From: Vreelandella halophila
GTDB lineage: Bacteria; Pseudomonadota; Gammaproteobacteria; Pseudomonadales; Oleiphilaceae
Assembly: GCF_019903425.1 (NCBI RefSeq)
Contig: NZ_JACHUZ010000013.1
Coordinates: 1,910,948 to 1,974,947 of the forward strand
DNA length: 64,000 nucleotides
Direction: 5' to 3'
The translations under genes and the position numbers were made by a program. The notes under the pieces are model-generated. The model did no database searches and had not been told where the DNA came from. It saw only the letters and a program-made list of their open reading frames with translations. Of this stretch, positions 26,787 to 34,797 are shown one piece after another (within the stretch, counting starts at the first letter, position 1; every line of letters starts with the position of its first letter).

Positions 26787-28643
26787 TCAGGCTTCCTCGG
26801 CCATATCCTCAAGGGCCTTGAGCACGTTCAGGAACTGCTCCCCGTAGCGCTCCAGCTTCGCCTGCCCGATGCCCGGCACCGTGGCCATGTCATCCAGCGT
26901 CTTCGGCCTGGCGTGGAGCATCTCCTTGAGGGTGGCATCGTGGAAGATGATGTAGGGCGGCACGCCCTCGGTGTCCGCGAGCTCCTTGCGGAACTGGCGC
27001 AGCCGCTCCCACTGCGGGCCGTCCGGGACATCCGGCGGGGCCTTGCGGCCCGAGCCGGCGGCTTTGCGTTTGCTGGATGAGGGCAGGATGTCCTCGCGCA
27101 GTTCCAGTGCCGCCTCGCCGCGCAGCAGCTCCCGGCAGCGCGGGGCGAGCTGGAGGCCGCCGTGGCCCTCGGGGTCGCTCTGCAGGTGGCCGTGGGCCAG
27201 GAGCTGGCGGAGGATCGAGTGCCAGGCCTGCTTGGAGAGGTCCGTACCGATGCCGAAGGTACTGAGCTGGTCGTGGCCCAGGCGGCTCAGCCGGTCGTTG
27301 GTCTTGCCCATGATCACGTCCGTCACGTGTGCCGCCCCAAAGCGTTGGCCCGTGCGGTAGACGCAGGAGAGTGCCTTGCGGGCCGGATCGGTGGCATCCC
27401 AGGTCTTCGGGGGCTGAAGGCAGTTGTCGCAGTTCCCGCAGTTGCCCTCGTGGGGCTCGCCGAAGTACTGCAGCAGCACCTGCCGGCGGCAGCCCGTGGC
27501 CTCGCAGAAGGAGAGCAGGGCCTCCAGCCGTTCGCGCTCCGCCTTCTGCTGGAGCTCGCCGGCGTTGGACTCCGCCAGCATCTGGCGCACCTGGTAGACG
27601 TCCTGCAGGCCGTAGACCATCCAGGCCTCGGCGGGCTCTCCATCACGCCCGGCGCGCCCCGTCTCCTGGTAGTACGCCTCGATGCTCTTGGGCAGGTCCA
27701 GGTGCGCCACAAAGCGCACGTCCGGCTTGTCGATGCCCATGCCGAAGGCCACGGTCGCGACCACCACCAGCCCCTCCTCGTGCAGGAAGCGCTCCTGGTG
27801 GTGCTGGCGGGTCTCATTGTCCAGCCCCGCGTGATAGGCCACCGCCGGCACGCCCTGGCTGCTCAGGTACTCGGCCGTGGACTCGGTGCGCTTACGGCTC
27901 ATGCAGTACACAATGCCGGAATGCCCCGCATGGCGCTCCTGGATGAACGCCAGAAGCTGCTGGCGGGCATTGCCCTTGAGGCCAACCCGGTAATGGATGT
28001 TGGGCCGGTCGAAGCTGGCCACGTAGGTCTCGCCGCCGTCCGGCAGTAACTGGCGGCCGATCTCCTCGCGCGTGCGCTGGTCGGCCGTGGCGGTGAGGGC
28101 GATGCGCGGCACCTGCGGGAAGCGCTGGCGCAGCACATCCAGCTTCATGTACTCCGGCCGGAAGTCATGCCCCCACTGCGAGACACAGTGCGCCTCGTCG
28201 ATGGCGAACAGACCGATCTGCGCCCGCCCCAGCAGCCCCAGCATGTTCTCCGTGAGCAGCCGCTCCGGCGCCACGTACAGCAGGTCAAGCTCGCCCTCCA
28301 GCGCGGACTGCTCAATATCCCGCTGCATCACAGGGTCCAGGCTGGAGTTCAGGCAGGCCGCCCGCACCCCGTTGTGCTGCAACGCCTCCACCTGGTCCCG
28401 CATCAATGCAATCAACGGCGACACCACCACCGCCAGCCCCGGCCGCAGCAGCGCCGGAATCTGGTAACACAGCGACTTGCCGCCGCCGGTGGGCATCAGC
28501 ACCAGCGCATTACGCCCCTCAACCAGCGATTGGATGATCTCCAGCTGGCGACCCCGGAACTGATCGTAACCAAAGACGTCCCGCAGGGTACGGTGCGCGG
28601 CCTGCTCGAAATCCGTTTCCGGGGCGGCGCTGTGATCGGGCAT
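26787..28643 (-). CDS. recQ: ATP-dependent DNA helicase RecQ
   Basis: 618 residues. Walker A TGGGKS at 52-57, DEAH at 149-152 with the [14 protein letters not shown] aromatic loop, helicase motifs IV-VI ([29 protein letters not shown]), RQC zinc Cys set ([18 protein letters not shown]), and a C-terminal HRDC domain ending [17 protein letters not shown]. It unwinds forked and recombination DNA. It lies immediately left of the cassette array and is transcribed away from it. Confidence 0.97.
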   Translation of the reverse strand: MPDHSAAPETDFEQAAHRTLRDVFGYDQFRGRQLEIIQSLVEGRNALVLMPTGGGKSLCYQIPALLRPGLAVVVSPLIALMRDQVEALQHNGVRAACLNSSLDPVMQRDIEQSALEGELDLLYVAPERLLTENMLGLLGRAQIGLFAIDEAHCVSQWGHDFRPEYMKLDVLRQRFPQVPRIALTATADQRTREEIGRQLLPDGGETYVASFDRPNIHYRVGLKGNARQQLLAFIQERHAGHSGIVYCMSRKRTESTAEYLSSQGVPAVAYHAGLDNETRQHHQERFLHEEGLVVVATVAFGMGIDKPDVRFVAHLDLPKSIEAYYQETGRAGRDGEPAEAWMVYGLQDVYQVRQMLAESNAGELQQKAERERLEALLSFCEATGCRRQVLLQYFGEPHEGNCGNCDNCLQPPKTWDATDPARKALSCVYRTGQRFGAAHVTDVIMGKTNDRLSRLGHDQLSTFGIGTDLSKQAWHSILRQLLAHGHLQSDPEGHGGLQLAPRCRELLRGEAALELREDILPSSSKRKAAGSGRKAPPDVPDGPQWERLRQFRKELADTEGVPPYIIFHDATLKEMLHARPKTLDDMATVPGIGQAKLERYGEQFLNVLKALEDMAEEA

Positions 28644-28953
28644 GAAAGGGCGACTCCATTCAGTGGGATTGGACGGGGAAAGGGTACTTGGTTCGGGGGT
28701 GTGGGGAAAGGTGGTTGGGGTAAGTGCAAGGCCGTGAGCCGGGTGGCAGAATGAGGTTGATAAGCGGTAATCCGGCGAGCGTGCCGGGGCGAGCTCTGCT
28801 AGGGTAGTGAGTGATATTGAGAATTCAGGATATTACAGGATGGCTTGGGGCTGCTTTCGTAATGATCTGAAAATGAAAGGGCTTGGCGTTCAGGATTATT
28901 GGCGCTATACAGAATTCAGGGATATTGATATCGCTGCGTTCTAGATATTATCT
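28644..28953. other. Gene-free leader between recQ and the cassette array, with three related repeats
   Basis: No convincing gene. The right half is AT-rich and contains three related direct repeats: TTCAGGATATT (28824-28834), TTCAGGATTATT (28889-28900) and TTCAGGGATATT (28915-28926); the first and third are extended to AGAATTCAGG. It ends at the first cassette boundary GTTAGTT (28954-28960). Its place matches that of an attI site or array leader, but it does not resemble the well-known attI1 sequence and no integrase gene is adjacent. Confidence 0.5.
28883..28911 (+). promoter_or_regulatory. Candidate promoter reading into the cassette array
   Basis: TTGGCG (28883-28888), a 17-bp spacer and TATACA (28906-28911) form a moderate sigma70 match pointing into the first cassette, in the position of an integron Pc promoter. 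Each hexamer matches consensus at four of six bases. Confidence 0.4.
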
Positions 28954-28978
28954 GTTAGTTCATAAAGGAGAATCAACT

Positions 28979-29599
28979 GTGACCTTATCGACGATCCTTT
29001 TATTCATACCAGCGAGCTTTGCTTTAAACATGGCTCCAGGACCAAACAATCTTCTTTCAATGGCGAATGCCAAACGTTATGGCGTCTACGCGGCTTGCTG
29101 TGCTGGCATTGGTCGACTTGTTGCTTTTGTGGGCATGATTACTCTCGCAGCTACAGGTTTAGCAACAGTGCTATACACGTCTGAGAAGTTATTTCTTGCT
29201 ATAAAAGTCGTCGGCGGCCTGTACCTTCTTTGGCTGGCTTTCCAGCTTTGGACAGCAGACCCGACTGCTGCCGATGATGAGTCACCGGCGGGTAAAAACA
29301 TACTCCAATTGGCGAAGCAAGAATTTCTTTTGGCTGCTGGGAACCCAAAGGCCATTTTGATCTTTACGGCCTTTCTTCCTCAGTTTGTCGATCCTTCAGG
29401 CTCAGTAGGATTTCAGTTCCTGGTTTTGGGTGCTCTTTTTCTGATGCTTGAATGGATCGCAATAGGCACCTACGCCTTCTTTGGTAAGATGTTGCGCCAC
29501 TGGTTTTCTCGTCCGGCTATGCGTCAACTGTTCAATAGGATCTGTGCTGGATTTCTTGGGAGTGCCGGGATCGGGCTGCTACTGGCTCGCCGTGAGTGA
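28979..29599 (+). CDS. LysE/RhtB-family amino-acid exporter, cassette 1
   Basis: 206 residues from GTG 28979, with AAAGGAGA eight bases upstream. The family start PASFALNMAPGPNNLLSMANAKRYG (APGPNN signature at about 17-22) and six hydrophobic segments are clear. LysE/RhtB proteins export amino acids such as threonine or homoserine, or related small molecules. The A of its TGA stop is the first base of the attC R'' box. Codon use is visibly more AT-rich than in the flanking chromosome. Confidence 0.88.
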   Translation: MTLSTILLFIPASFALNMAPGPNNLLSMANAKRYGVYAACCAGIGRLVAFVGMITLAATGLATVLYTSEKLFLAIKVVGGLYLLWLAFQLWTADPTAADDESPAGKNILQLAKQEFLLAAGNPKAILIFTAFLPQFVDPSGSVGFQFLVLGALFLMLEWIAIGTYAFFGKMLRHWFSRPAMRQLFNRICAGFLGSAGIGLLLARRE

Positions 29600-29659
29600 A
29601 CTAACCAGTCGCGTAAGGCGGACGTCCCTGACGGGCCGCCGCTTCGCTCAGCGTTATAC
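29599..29659 (+). other. attC recombination site 1
   Basis: R'' AACTAAC (29599-29605) and R' GTTATAC (29653-29659) bound a GC-rich imperfect stem. AACTAAC is the reverse complement of GTTAGTT at the start of cassette 1 (28954-28960). Confidence 0.9.
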
Positions 29660-29678
29660 AGACTAGGGAGAGTCAAAC

Positions 29679-30350
29679 TTGGAGTTAGCCAACGTGGTCC
29701 CATGGGGCCGGTCTTTTGAAGAATACCAAGCAATGTTCGGGTTATCGGAAGATGATTTGAACAGGCGAGTGCTTGGATGCGGCCCCGCGAGCTTCAATGC
29801 AGAGGCGACCGGCCGGGGATGCCAAATCACATCTTGTGATCCGGTGTATCAGTTCGAGGCAGAGGAGATACGCCGCCGGATTGATGACGTGTATCCGGAG
29901 ATCATGGCTAAGCTGCAGCAGAGAGCAGACAACTATCACTGGGACTCACTGGGCAGTGTCGAGCAGCTTGGCGAGGTCCGGATGAGGGCCATGTCGAAGT
30001 TCCTTTCTGATTTTGATGTTGGTATCCGAGAAGGGCGGTATGTATCAGCATCACTACCAACATTGCCATTTCCTGACTCAGGGTTCGATCTGGCACTCTG
30101 CTCCCACTACCTTTTTCTATACAGTGACCATGTAGATGGGCCTGCTCACCTAGCATCAATGCGGGAGCTGTGCAGAGTTGCGACCGAGGTCCGGGTTTTT
30201 CCTGTTGTGTCGCTGGATGGAAAGGTTTCGAATCATTTGGATCAGATAATGACGGCACTATCCGCAGACGGTATTAATGTGTCCTTGCAGCCTGTGAGCT
30301 ACCGATTTCAGAAAGGTGCTACCGAAATGCTGGTAGCAAAGTCTGTATAA
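29679..30350 (+). CDS. Class I SAM-dependent methyltransferase, cassette 2
   Basis: 223 residues from TTG 29679 with AGGGAG upstream; no better ATG fits the N-terminus. The SAM motif VLGCGPASFNAEA is at about 31-43, an acidic SCDP at strand 2, and a late LPFPDSGFDLALCSHYLFLYSDH at about 128-150 with FPDxxFD typical of small-molecule methyltransferases. Substrate unknown. Its TAA lies inside the R'' box of the next attC. Proteins of this kind occur repeatedly as integron cassettes. Confidence 0.82.
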   Translation: MELANVVPWGRSFEEYQAMFGLSEDDLNRRVLGCGPASFNAEATGRGCQITSCDPVYQFEAEEIRRRIDDVYPEIMAKLQQRADNYHWDSLGSVEQLGEVRMRAMSKFLSDFDVGIREGRYVSASLPTLPFPDSGFDLALCSHYLFLYSDHVDGPAHLASMRELCRVATEVRVFPVVSLDGKVSNHLDQIMTALSADGINVSLQPVSYRFQKGATEMLVAKSV

Positions 30351-30415
30351 CCAGTGGCTGTTGGCGGACGCACCACGCTGGCGCTCCGGTGCGCCGCAAA
30401 GCCAAAGCGTTATGC
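30345..30415 (+). other. attC recombination site 2
   Basis: R'' GTATAAC (30345-30351) matches the start of its cassette (GTTATAC, 29653). R' is GTTATGC (30409-30415). The stem core is CACCACGCTGGCGCTCCGGTG-like, and the stop codon of the methyltransferase sits in R''. Confidence 0.92.
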
Positions 30416-30427
30416 AGGGAAGTGACT

Positions 30428-30787
30428 ATGGATCGAATTTACGCGGCAATCCTCTCTTTGCTGGGGTTTGTTTTCCTGCTGGGCACCTGGATCATTTTTA
30501 TGTTTGTGGGTCTACCAGCGGACCAGTCGGTTTTCGTGGAAGGAATGGCAATTGGTAGTGGGGCGCTTTCCCCCTCAAACCCTGAAGCATTTCTCTTCGG
30601 CACCACGCTGGTCGCTTGTGTTGCATGTGGACTGAGGGCTTTTCTATTTTTCACTAGAAAGCCCAGAGCTGCGCTGGCTATAGTTGGTGTGAACGCTCTG
30701 GTTGCAGTTTTTCTATACTCTGTTTCAGTAGCAATACTTTTGGGTTCTCCCCTGTTGTTATCCAGGCGGGTTCTGAAAAATGCATAA
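30428..30787 (+). CDS. Small four-helix membrane protein, cassette 3
   Basis: 119 residues from ATG 30428. About three to four hydrophobic segments (roughly 5-28, 52-72, 83-110), a short exposed loop rich in Gly/Ser between the first two. No family recognised. Its TAA lies in the attC R'' box, a compact layout that leaves no spare sequence. Orphan membrane proteins are frequent cassette cargo. Confidence 0.72.
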   Translation: MDRIYAAILSLLGFVFLLGTWIIFMFVGLPADQSVFVEGMAIGSGALSPSNPEAFLFGTTLVACVACGLRAFLFFTRKPRAALAIVGVNALVAVFLYSVSVAILLGSPLLLSRRVLKNA

Positions 30788-30865
30788 CCAGGCAAGCCAC
30801 GGCGACGGCTACTACATTGCGGCTTCGCCTCCATTCCGTAGCCGCGCATGCTGGCGGCGTTAGGT
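30782..30865 (+). other. attC recombination site 3
   Basis: R'' GCATAAC (30782-30788) is the complement of GTTATGC at 30409; R' is GTTAGGT (30859-30865). The 84-bp site folds around GGCTTCGCC. Its interior closely resembles attC 5. Confidence 0.92.
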
Positions 30866-30873
30866 AAAGGTAC

Positions 30874-31584
30874 ATGACTGATCCATTGAAGCAGATAATC
30901 CGAGACGTTGAACAAGGTGTGGCTAAAAAATATGCTGGACAGTGCTATAGGGATAGCTATGTAGCGTTCCTTGATATCCTAGGCATGAAGGAATTGATCA
31001 AGCGTCCGTACGGAGATCTTCGAGCAATATTCAATGCAGCCGAGTCTGGGCGAGAGCTTTACAGCAGAATTCAAATTCCAGGTGGTTCTCCATTCATTAG
31101 TGAAGAGCATCTGAAAATGACAATCATGTCTGATGCGTTGGTGTTATCCATCGACTCAGAAATAGGCTATGCCTTTTCTAAGCTGATAGGCTTTTCATCG
31201 TACTTAATCAGCAGTTTGCTAAATGCTCTCGATATACCAGTTTTCTTGCGCGGTGGTATTGCGCGAGGACCGATTTATCAAGATTCGAATACGGTATTTG
31301 GACCTGGGCTTGTCGGGGCCTACACCATAGAAAACAATGTCGCTAAAAGTATGCGCTGTGTCGTGTCTCCCGACCTTGACCAAGACACTTCAGTTCAGGA
31401 GTATTTGATAACCTCAGGTTGCGCACTAGTCGTCGATCCTGAGGACGAGTTGCGTTTCATAGATTTTGCAAAGCCAGATATTTGCGATCGTTTGAAGAAG
31501 TATTCATCTGAGATATTAGAATCTGATGTCAACGGTTCCGTGAAAGAAAAGTACAGGTGGCTTTTGCGCTATATCGAGAAGTAA
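30874..31584 (+). CDS. Nucleotide-cyclase-like palm-domain protein, cassette 4
   Basis: 236 residues from ATG 30874 with AAAGG upstream. The pattern YVAFLDILGMKELI (Asp34), MTIMSDALVLS (Asp87), FLRGGIARGPIY (about 125-135) and FGPGLVGAYTIE (142-153) recalls class III nucleotide cyclase or GGDEF-type palm folds, where two Asp residues hold metal. That family link is inference from motif order. No effector domain is fused. The gene is the most AT-rich of the array and its 7-bp gap to R'' leaves no partner in the cassette. Function unknown; a signalling or defence role is possible. Confidence 0.6.
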   Translation: MTDPLKQIIRDVEQGVAKKYAGQCYRDSYVAFLDILGMKELIKRPYGDLRAIFNAAESGRELYSRIQIPGGSPFISEEHLKMTIMSDALVLSIDSEIGYAFSKLIGFSSYLISSLLNALDIPVFLRGGIARGPIYQDSNTVFGPGLVGAYTIENNVAKSMRCVVSPDLDQDTSVQEYLITSGCALVVDPEDELRFIDFAKPDICDRLKKYSSEILESDVNGSVKEKYRWLLRYIEK

Positions 31585-31590
31585 ACCAGT

Positions 31591-31668
31591 ACCTAACAAT
31601 CGGCTGCACGGCGACCGATTTTCCGCCGCTTCGCGGCTCCAAACCGGCGCGTGATCCGGACATTATGT
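31591..31668 (+). other. attC recombination site 4
   Basis: R'' ACCTAAC (31591-31597) is the complement of GTTAGGT at 30859. R' reads ATTATGT (31662-31668): the base before the cut is A rather than G. The next cassette still has a matching R'' (ACATAAC), so the boundary is secure. Confidence 0.87.
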
Positions 31669-31683
31669 TTAAGGAGAGCATGG

Positions 31684-32049
31684 ATGCAGTTTAAAGCCAT
31701 ACCGATTATTCGGATCTTCGATGAGATAAAAGCCAAGGAGTTCTATCTGGAATTTCTCGGTATGTCCTTGGATTGGGAGCACCGCTTTGAGCCGGGCTTT
31801 CCTCTCTACATACAGGTTTCTAGAGGTGAGCTAGTCTTTCACCTGAGCGAACATTCTGGAGATTGTACTCCTGGCTCTAAAACGTTTGTGAATACCGATG
31901 AGCTTGAGGCCTTGCACCGCGAAGTTACGTCGCAAGGTTACAGGTACTGCCGGCCGGAAATTACGACAGCACCCTGGGGCGAAAGAGTGTTCGAAGTGGT
32001 AGACCCGTTTTCAAACAGAATTTTGTTCAACGAACGTGTAACCACATAA
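31684..32049 (+). CDS. VOC/glyoxalase-superfamily (bleomycin-resistance-like) protein, cassette 5
   Basis: 121 residues from ATG 31684 with AAGGAG seven bases upstream. It shows the single VOC module pair: AIPIIRIFDEIKAKEFYLEFLGM, then VFHLSEHSGDCTPGS and a C-terminal RVFEVVDPFSNRILFNE. The last is the DPxGN-like metal or ligand region (DPFSNR here). Such proteins sequester bleomycin-type drugs or act on small substrates, and are among the most common cassette products. Stop codon inside R''. Confidence 0.86.
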   Translation: MQFKAIPIIRIFDEIKAKEFYLEFLGMSLDWEHRFEPGFPLYIQVSRGELVFHLSEHSGDCTPGSKTFVNTDELEALHREVTSQGYRYCRPEITTAPWGERVFEVVDPFSNRILFNERVTT

Positions 32050-32127
32050 CTAGGCCGATCACGGCGACGGCGACTCCATTGCGGCTTCGCTCCATTCTGT
32101 AGCCGCGCGGGTTGGGCGGCGTTGGGC
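32044..32127 (+). other. attC recombination site 5
   Basis: R'' ACATAAC (32044-32050) complements TTATGT at 31663. R' is GTTGGGC (32121-32127). A second GTTGGGC lies at 32111-32117, but the spacing to GGCGGC favours the later copy. Interior nearly identical to attC 3. Confidence 0.9.
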
Positions 32128-32141
32128 AGAGGAGACCGTTT

Positions 32142-32513
32142 ATGGAACCATCGTTGTATCAGGAAGCGAAGCTTGTGCTCGTTTCGACGCTCGGTCTGTC
32201 GAAAGATGCGCTGCATGTGCATGCCGGGCTCATAGTATTCTTCTCTACGGCGGTTCTGCTGCGTAAACCGCTATGCGCTATAGCGCCTCTAGCCCTCGTG
32301 ATGGTAGCTGCCATCGCGGCAGAGTTGTTAGATATGAGGGACGATATTCTTAGCCTTGGTTACTGGCGTTGGGCAGCGAGTATCGGCGACATCGTGAACA
32401 CCATATTTTGGCTGGCACTAGTATGGGCGCTCACAGGGCTGGGAATGCTACGAAAAGGCAAGAGGCCCAACCAGGCGCTCCAGCCGACCGCGCCGAAGTG
32501 GCGCGGCGGCTGA
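32142..32513 (+). CDS. Small membrane protein with attC-encoded tail, cassette 6
   Basis: 123 residues from ATG 32142 with GAGGAG upstream. Two or three hydrophobic segments (about 27-62 and 86-103) flank a short acidic loop LLDMRDDILSLGYW. The C-terminal RPNQALQPTAPKWRGG is translated from the attC stem itself (stop at 32511-32513, after R''). NQALQPT-type tails are a known mark of cassette proteins that read through attC. Function unknown. Confidence 0.74.
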   Translation: MEPSLYQEAKLVLVSTLGLSKDALHVHAGLIVFFSTAVLLRKPLCAIAPLALVMVAAIAAELLDMRDDILSLGYWRWAASIGDIVNTIFWLALVWALTGLGMLRKGKRPNQALQPTAPKWRGG

Positions 32514-32528
32514 ACTTTCTCGTTATGG
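32465..32528 (+). other. attC recombination site 6
   Basis: R'' GCCCAAC (32465-32471) complements GTTGGGC at 32121; R' is GTTATGG (32522-32528). The stem includes CCGCGCC.../...GGCGCGG. It is overlapped by the 3' end of the cassette 6 gene. Confidence 0.9.
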
Positions 32529-32566
32529 CGCAAGTAGACAAACCGAAAGGCAATGGATAGACAAGT

Positions 32567-33523
32567 ATGAAAGCAGTAGCATTTGAGAAATTTGGGTCAG
32601 CTGATGAACTCATCGTCGAAGACAGGGCTGTCCCTGATCCCGCGCCTAATGAAGTATTGATCAAGACCTGCGCAATCAGCGTGAATCCCGTTGATGTCAA
32701 GACACGGCAGGGAGGTGCGTTGGCCTCAATGCTAATGGAAAGTCTTCCGCTCATCCTCGGCTGGGACGTATCCGGCGTTGTCGTGGCATGCGGTGACAGC
32801 GTCAAGAGGTTCCAGTCTGGTGATGAAGTATTCGGGATGATTAGGTTTCCTAATGTGCCCAATGGTTACGCTGAATACGTAGTTGCTCCTGAAGGGCATT
32901 TAGTGGCCAAACCTAACGCCGTGACGCACCAAGAAGCGGCAGCCACCACTCTCGCGGCATTAACTGCGTGGCAGGCATTCACTCACTTCGGAAAACTCAA
33001 GCAAAATGATCGCGTTTTGATTCATGCCGCGAGCGGTGGTGTCGGGCACTTTGCGGTTCAAATCGCAAAATATTTGGGTGCTTACGTAATAGGTACGTCT
33101 TCAGCAAAAAATCGAGAATTCGTGCTCGCGTGTGGCGCTGATGAGCATCTTGACTATCGAGACGCCGACTTCACTAAACAGCTTAAAGGGATTGATTTTA
33201 GCCTTGAAACGCAAGGTGGCGAGCATTTCGAGCGGACGGTAAAAGTCATGAGAGAGGGCGGAACCATCATTAATTTGCCCTCCGGTCTTGGGGAGTCCGC
33301 AAGAACGGCAGCGGAATCAAAGTCGCTTACCGTCAATTACTTCATGAGCGTTTTTCCAAGCAGCCAACATATGCAGCAGATAGCAAGCCTGCTGAGCTCT
33401 GGTGACATCAAACCGCATATATCTAAAACATTTCGTCTTGATGCCGCCGGAGATGCGCACAGAGAAATTGAAACTGGGCGTACAAGAGGCAAAATCATTC
33501 TGGAAACTGCTGCTTGTTGCTAG
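32567..33523 (+). CDS. Quinone-oxidoreductase-like MDR protein, cassette 7
   Basis: 318 residues from ATG 32567. GroES-like domain (SVNPVDVKTRQGG, LGWDVSGVVVACGDSV), then a Rossmann domain with NDRVLIHAASGGVGHFAVQIAKYLGAYVIGTSS. It lacks the zinc-ligand pattern, so it groups with NADPH:quinone reductase-like or zeta-crystallin-like MDR proteins that reduce quinones or enones. It is unrelated in detail to the MDR gene at 12.9 kb. Weak ribosome site. An IS follows 36 bp after its stop. Confidence 0.88.
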   Translation: MKAVAFEKFGSADELIVEDRAVPDPAPNEVLIKTCAISVNPVDVKTRQGGALASMLMESLPLILGWDVSGVVVACGDSVKRFQSGDEVFGMIRFPNVPNGYAEYVVAPEGHLVAKPNAVTHQEAAATTLAALTAWQAFTHFGKLKQNDRVLIHAASGGVGHFAVQIAKYLGAYVIGTSSAKNREFVLACGADEHLDYRDADFTKQLKGIDFSLETQGGEHFERTVKVMREGGTIINLPSGLGESARTAAESKSLTVNYFMSVFPSSQHMQQIASLLSSGDIKPHISKTFRLDAAGDAHREIETGRTRGKIILETAACC

Positions 33524-33616
33524 AGTTGTTTAGCCATAACAAGTCGCTGCAGTCCACCGTGGAGTTCCCCCACTTTAATGGACACGCATCGATAACTCCC
33601 ACGAAGGAGAAAACCG

Positions 33617-33988
33617 ATGCCCGCGATGATCACGGGGAAGAAGACACAACGCTACAGCACCGAGTTTAAGGTCAAGGCGGTAGAGTGGAGTCACCAGGCC
33701 CATCGAAGCGTTCAGGGCGTAGCGCAAGCGCTGGATATTCACCCATTCATGCTGTCACGCTGGCGCAAAGAGTACCGCGAGGGGAAATTTGCCATGAAAC
33801 GGGTCAAGAAAGCGCCCCCCGAGGCCAAGGAGAAGATCAAAGACCAGGATGAGGTCACCCGCCTCAAACGCCGGATCGCGGAGCTTGAGGAGGAAAACGA
33901 CGTCCTAAAAAAGTTTCAACGTTTTCAGGCCGAGGAACGACGGAAGCGTTCCGGTTCGTCTGGAAACACCGACGGCAGTACAGCGTAA
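33617..33988 (+). CDS. IS3-family transposase OrfA (helix-turn-helix)
   Basis: 123 residues in the zero frame, GGAG upstream. RYSTEFKVKAVEW and VQGVAQALDIHPFMLSRWRKEY form the DNA-binding HTH, and RLKRRIAELEEENDVLKK is the leucine-zipper segment. The heptamer A_AAA_AAG at 33907-33913 in the zipper end would allow a -1 shift into orfB, giving the OrfAB transposase. Unshifted, it stops at 33988 and could act as a regulator. Confidence 0.92.
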   Translation: MPAMITGKKTQRYSTEFKVKAVEWSHQAHRSVQGVAQALDIHPFMLSRWRKEYREGKFAMKRVKKAPPEAKEKIKDQDEVTRLKRRIAELEEENDVLKKFQRFQAEERRKRSGSSGNTDGSTA

Positions 33989-34797
33989 AGGCACTTTGTC
34001 AGCACCTGAGCGTTTCGCGTTCCGGCTACTATGCCTGGGCCAATCGAAAGCCCGGCAAAAGAGACGCAGAGCGAGCCGTGCTGCTGTCCCAGATCCGAAG
34101 GATCTATGATGATAGCAAGGGGCGCTACGGCAGTCCGCGGGTCCATCAGGCGCTGTGCCGTGAGGGAGTGACAGTGGGCGAAAACCGGGTTGCAAAGGTG
34201 ATGCAGCAGTGGGGAATGCGGGCCCGTGTAACCCACGTCTACCGGCGCCTGGCGCGGCGGCGTCACGAACTGAAAGCCCTGCCCAATTATCGCCTCGGAG
34301 CCCCTGCTCCGGCCGCCGTGGATCAGCAATGGAGCAGTGACGTGACCTACATCAAGCTCGGTCAGAAATACGTTTTCCTGGCGGTGGTGTTGGATCTTTT
34401 CTCCCGTCGAGTACTCAGTTGGCGATTGGGCGAAAGCCTGGATGCGGATTTCTCCAGAGCGACCCTGAGGGAGGCCTTCAAAAGCCGAAATCCTGCCGCT
34501 GGCCTGTTGCTTCATACTGATCGGGGGATCGAATACAGGGCCCACAAGACTCAGGCATTGCTGAAACAGCACCAGGTCCACCACAGCATGAACCGACCGG
34601 GCCAATGCACCGACAACGCCGAGGTTGAGTCCTTCTTCAAGACGCTGAAGGGAGAATTGCTGCACGCCACCAGCTTCGTGACGATGCGACAATTACGGAA
34701 ACATATAAATCGCTATATTGAAGTCTTTTATAATACCCAACGGCTCCACAGCAGCCTTGGTTACAGGACCCCACTGGAGTACGAGGGGTTAAGCTGA
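33913..34797 (+). CDS. IS3-family transposase OrfB (DDE integrase domain)
   Basis: Reads in the -1 phase relative to orfA from just after the slip site. HTH_21-like RRIYDDSKGRYGSPRVHQAL is followed by the rve catalytic core: Asp in QQWSSDVTYIKL, Asp in LLHTDRGIEY and Glu in TDNAEVESFFKTLKGEL, the last two 35 residues apart (D-D-35-E). The C-terminal NTQRLHSSLGYRTPLEYE is the standard IS3 ending. It is expected to be made only as an OrfAB fusion. Catalytic residues appear intact. Confidence 0.93.
   Translation, partial: VSTFSGRGTTEAFRFVWKHRRQYSVKALCQHLSVSRSGYYAWANRKPGKRDAERAVLLSQIRRIYDDSKGRYGSPRVHQALCREGVTVGENRVAKVMQQWGMRARVTHVYRRLARRRHELKALPNYRLGAPAPAAVDQQWSSDVTYIKLGQKYVFLAVVLDLFSRRVLSWRLGESLDADFSRATLREAFKSRNPAAGLLLHTDRGIEYRAHKTQALLKQHQVHHSMNRPGQCTDNAEVESFFKTLKGELLHATSFVTMRQLRKHINRYIEVFYNTQRLHSSLGYRTPLEYEGLS

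Noticed and set aside
26787-28643. Leftward gene beside the array as a possible integron integrase
   Set aside because: It is RecQ by helicase, RQC and HRDC motifs. No tyrosine recombinase motif was seen anywhere in the window.
32111-32117. Earlier GTTGGGC copy as the R' of attC 5
   Set aside because: The copy at 32121 follows GGCGGC as in attC 3 and gives the same site length; the earlier one would shorten the stem.
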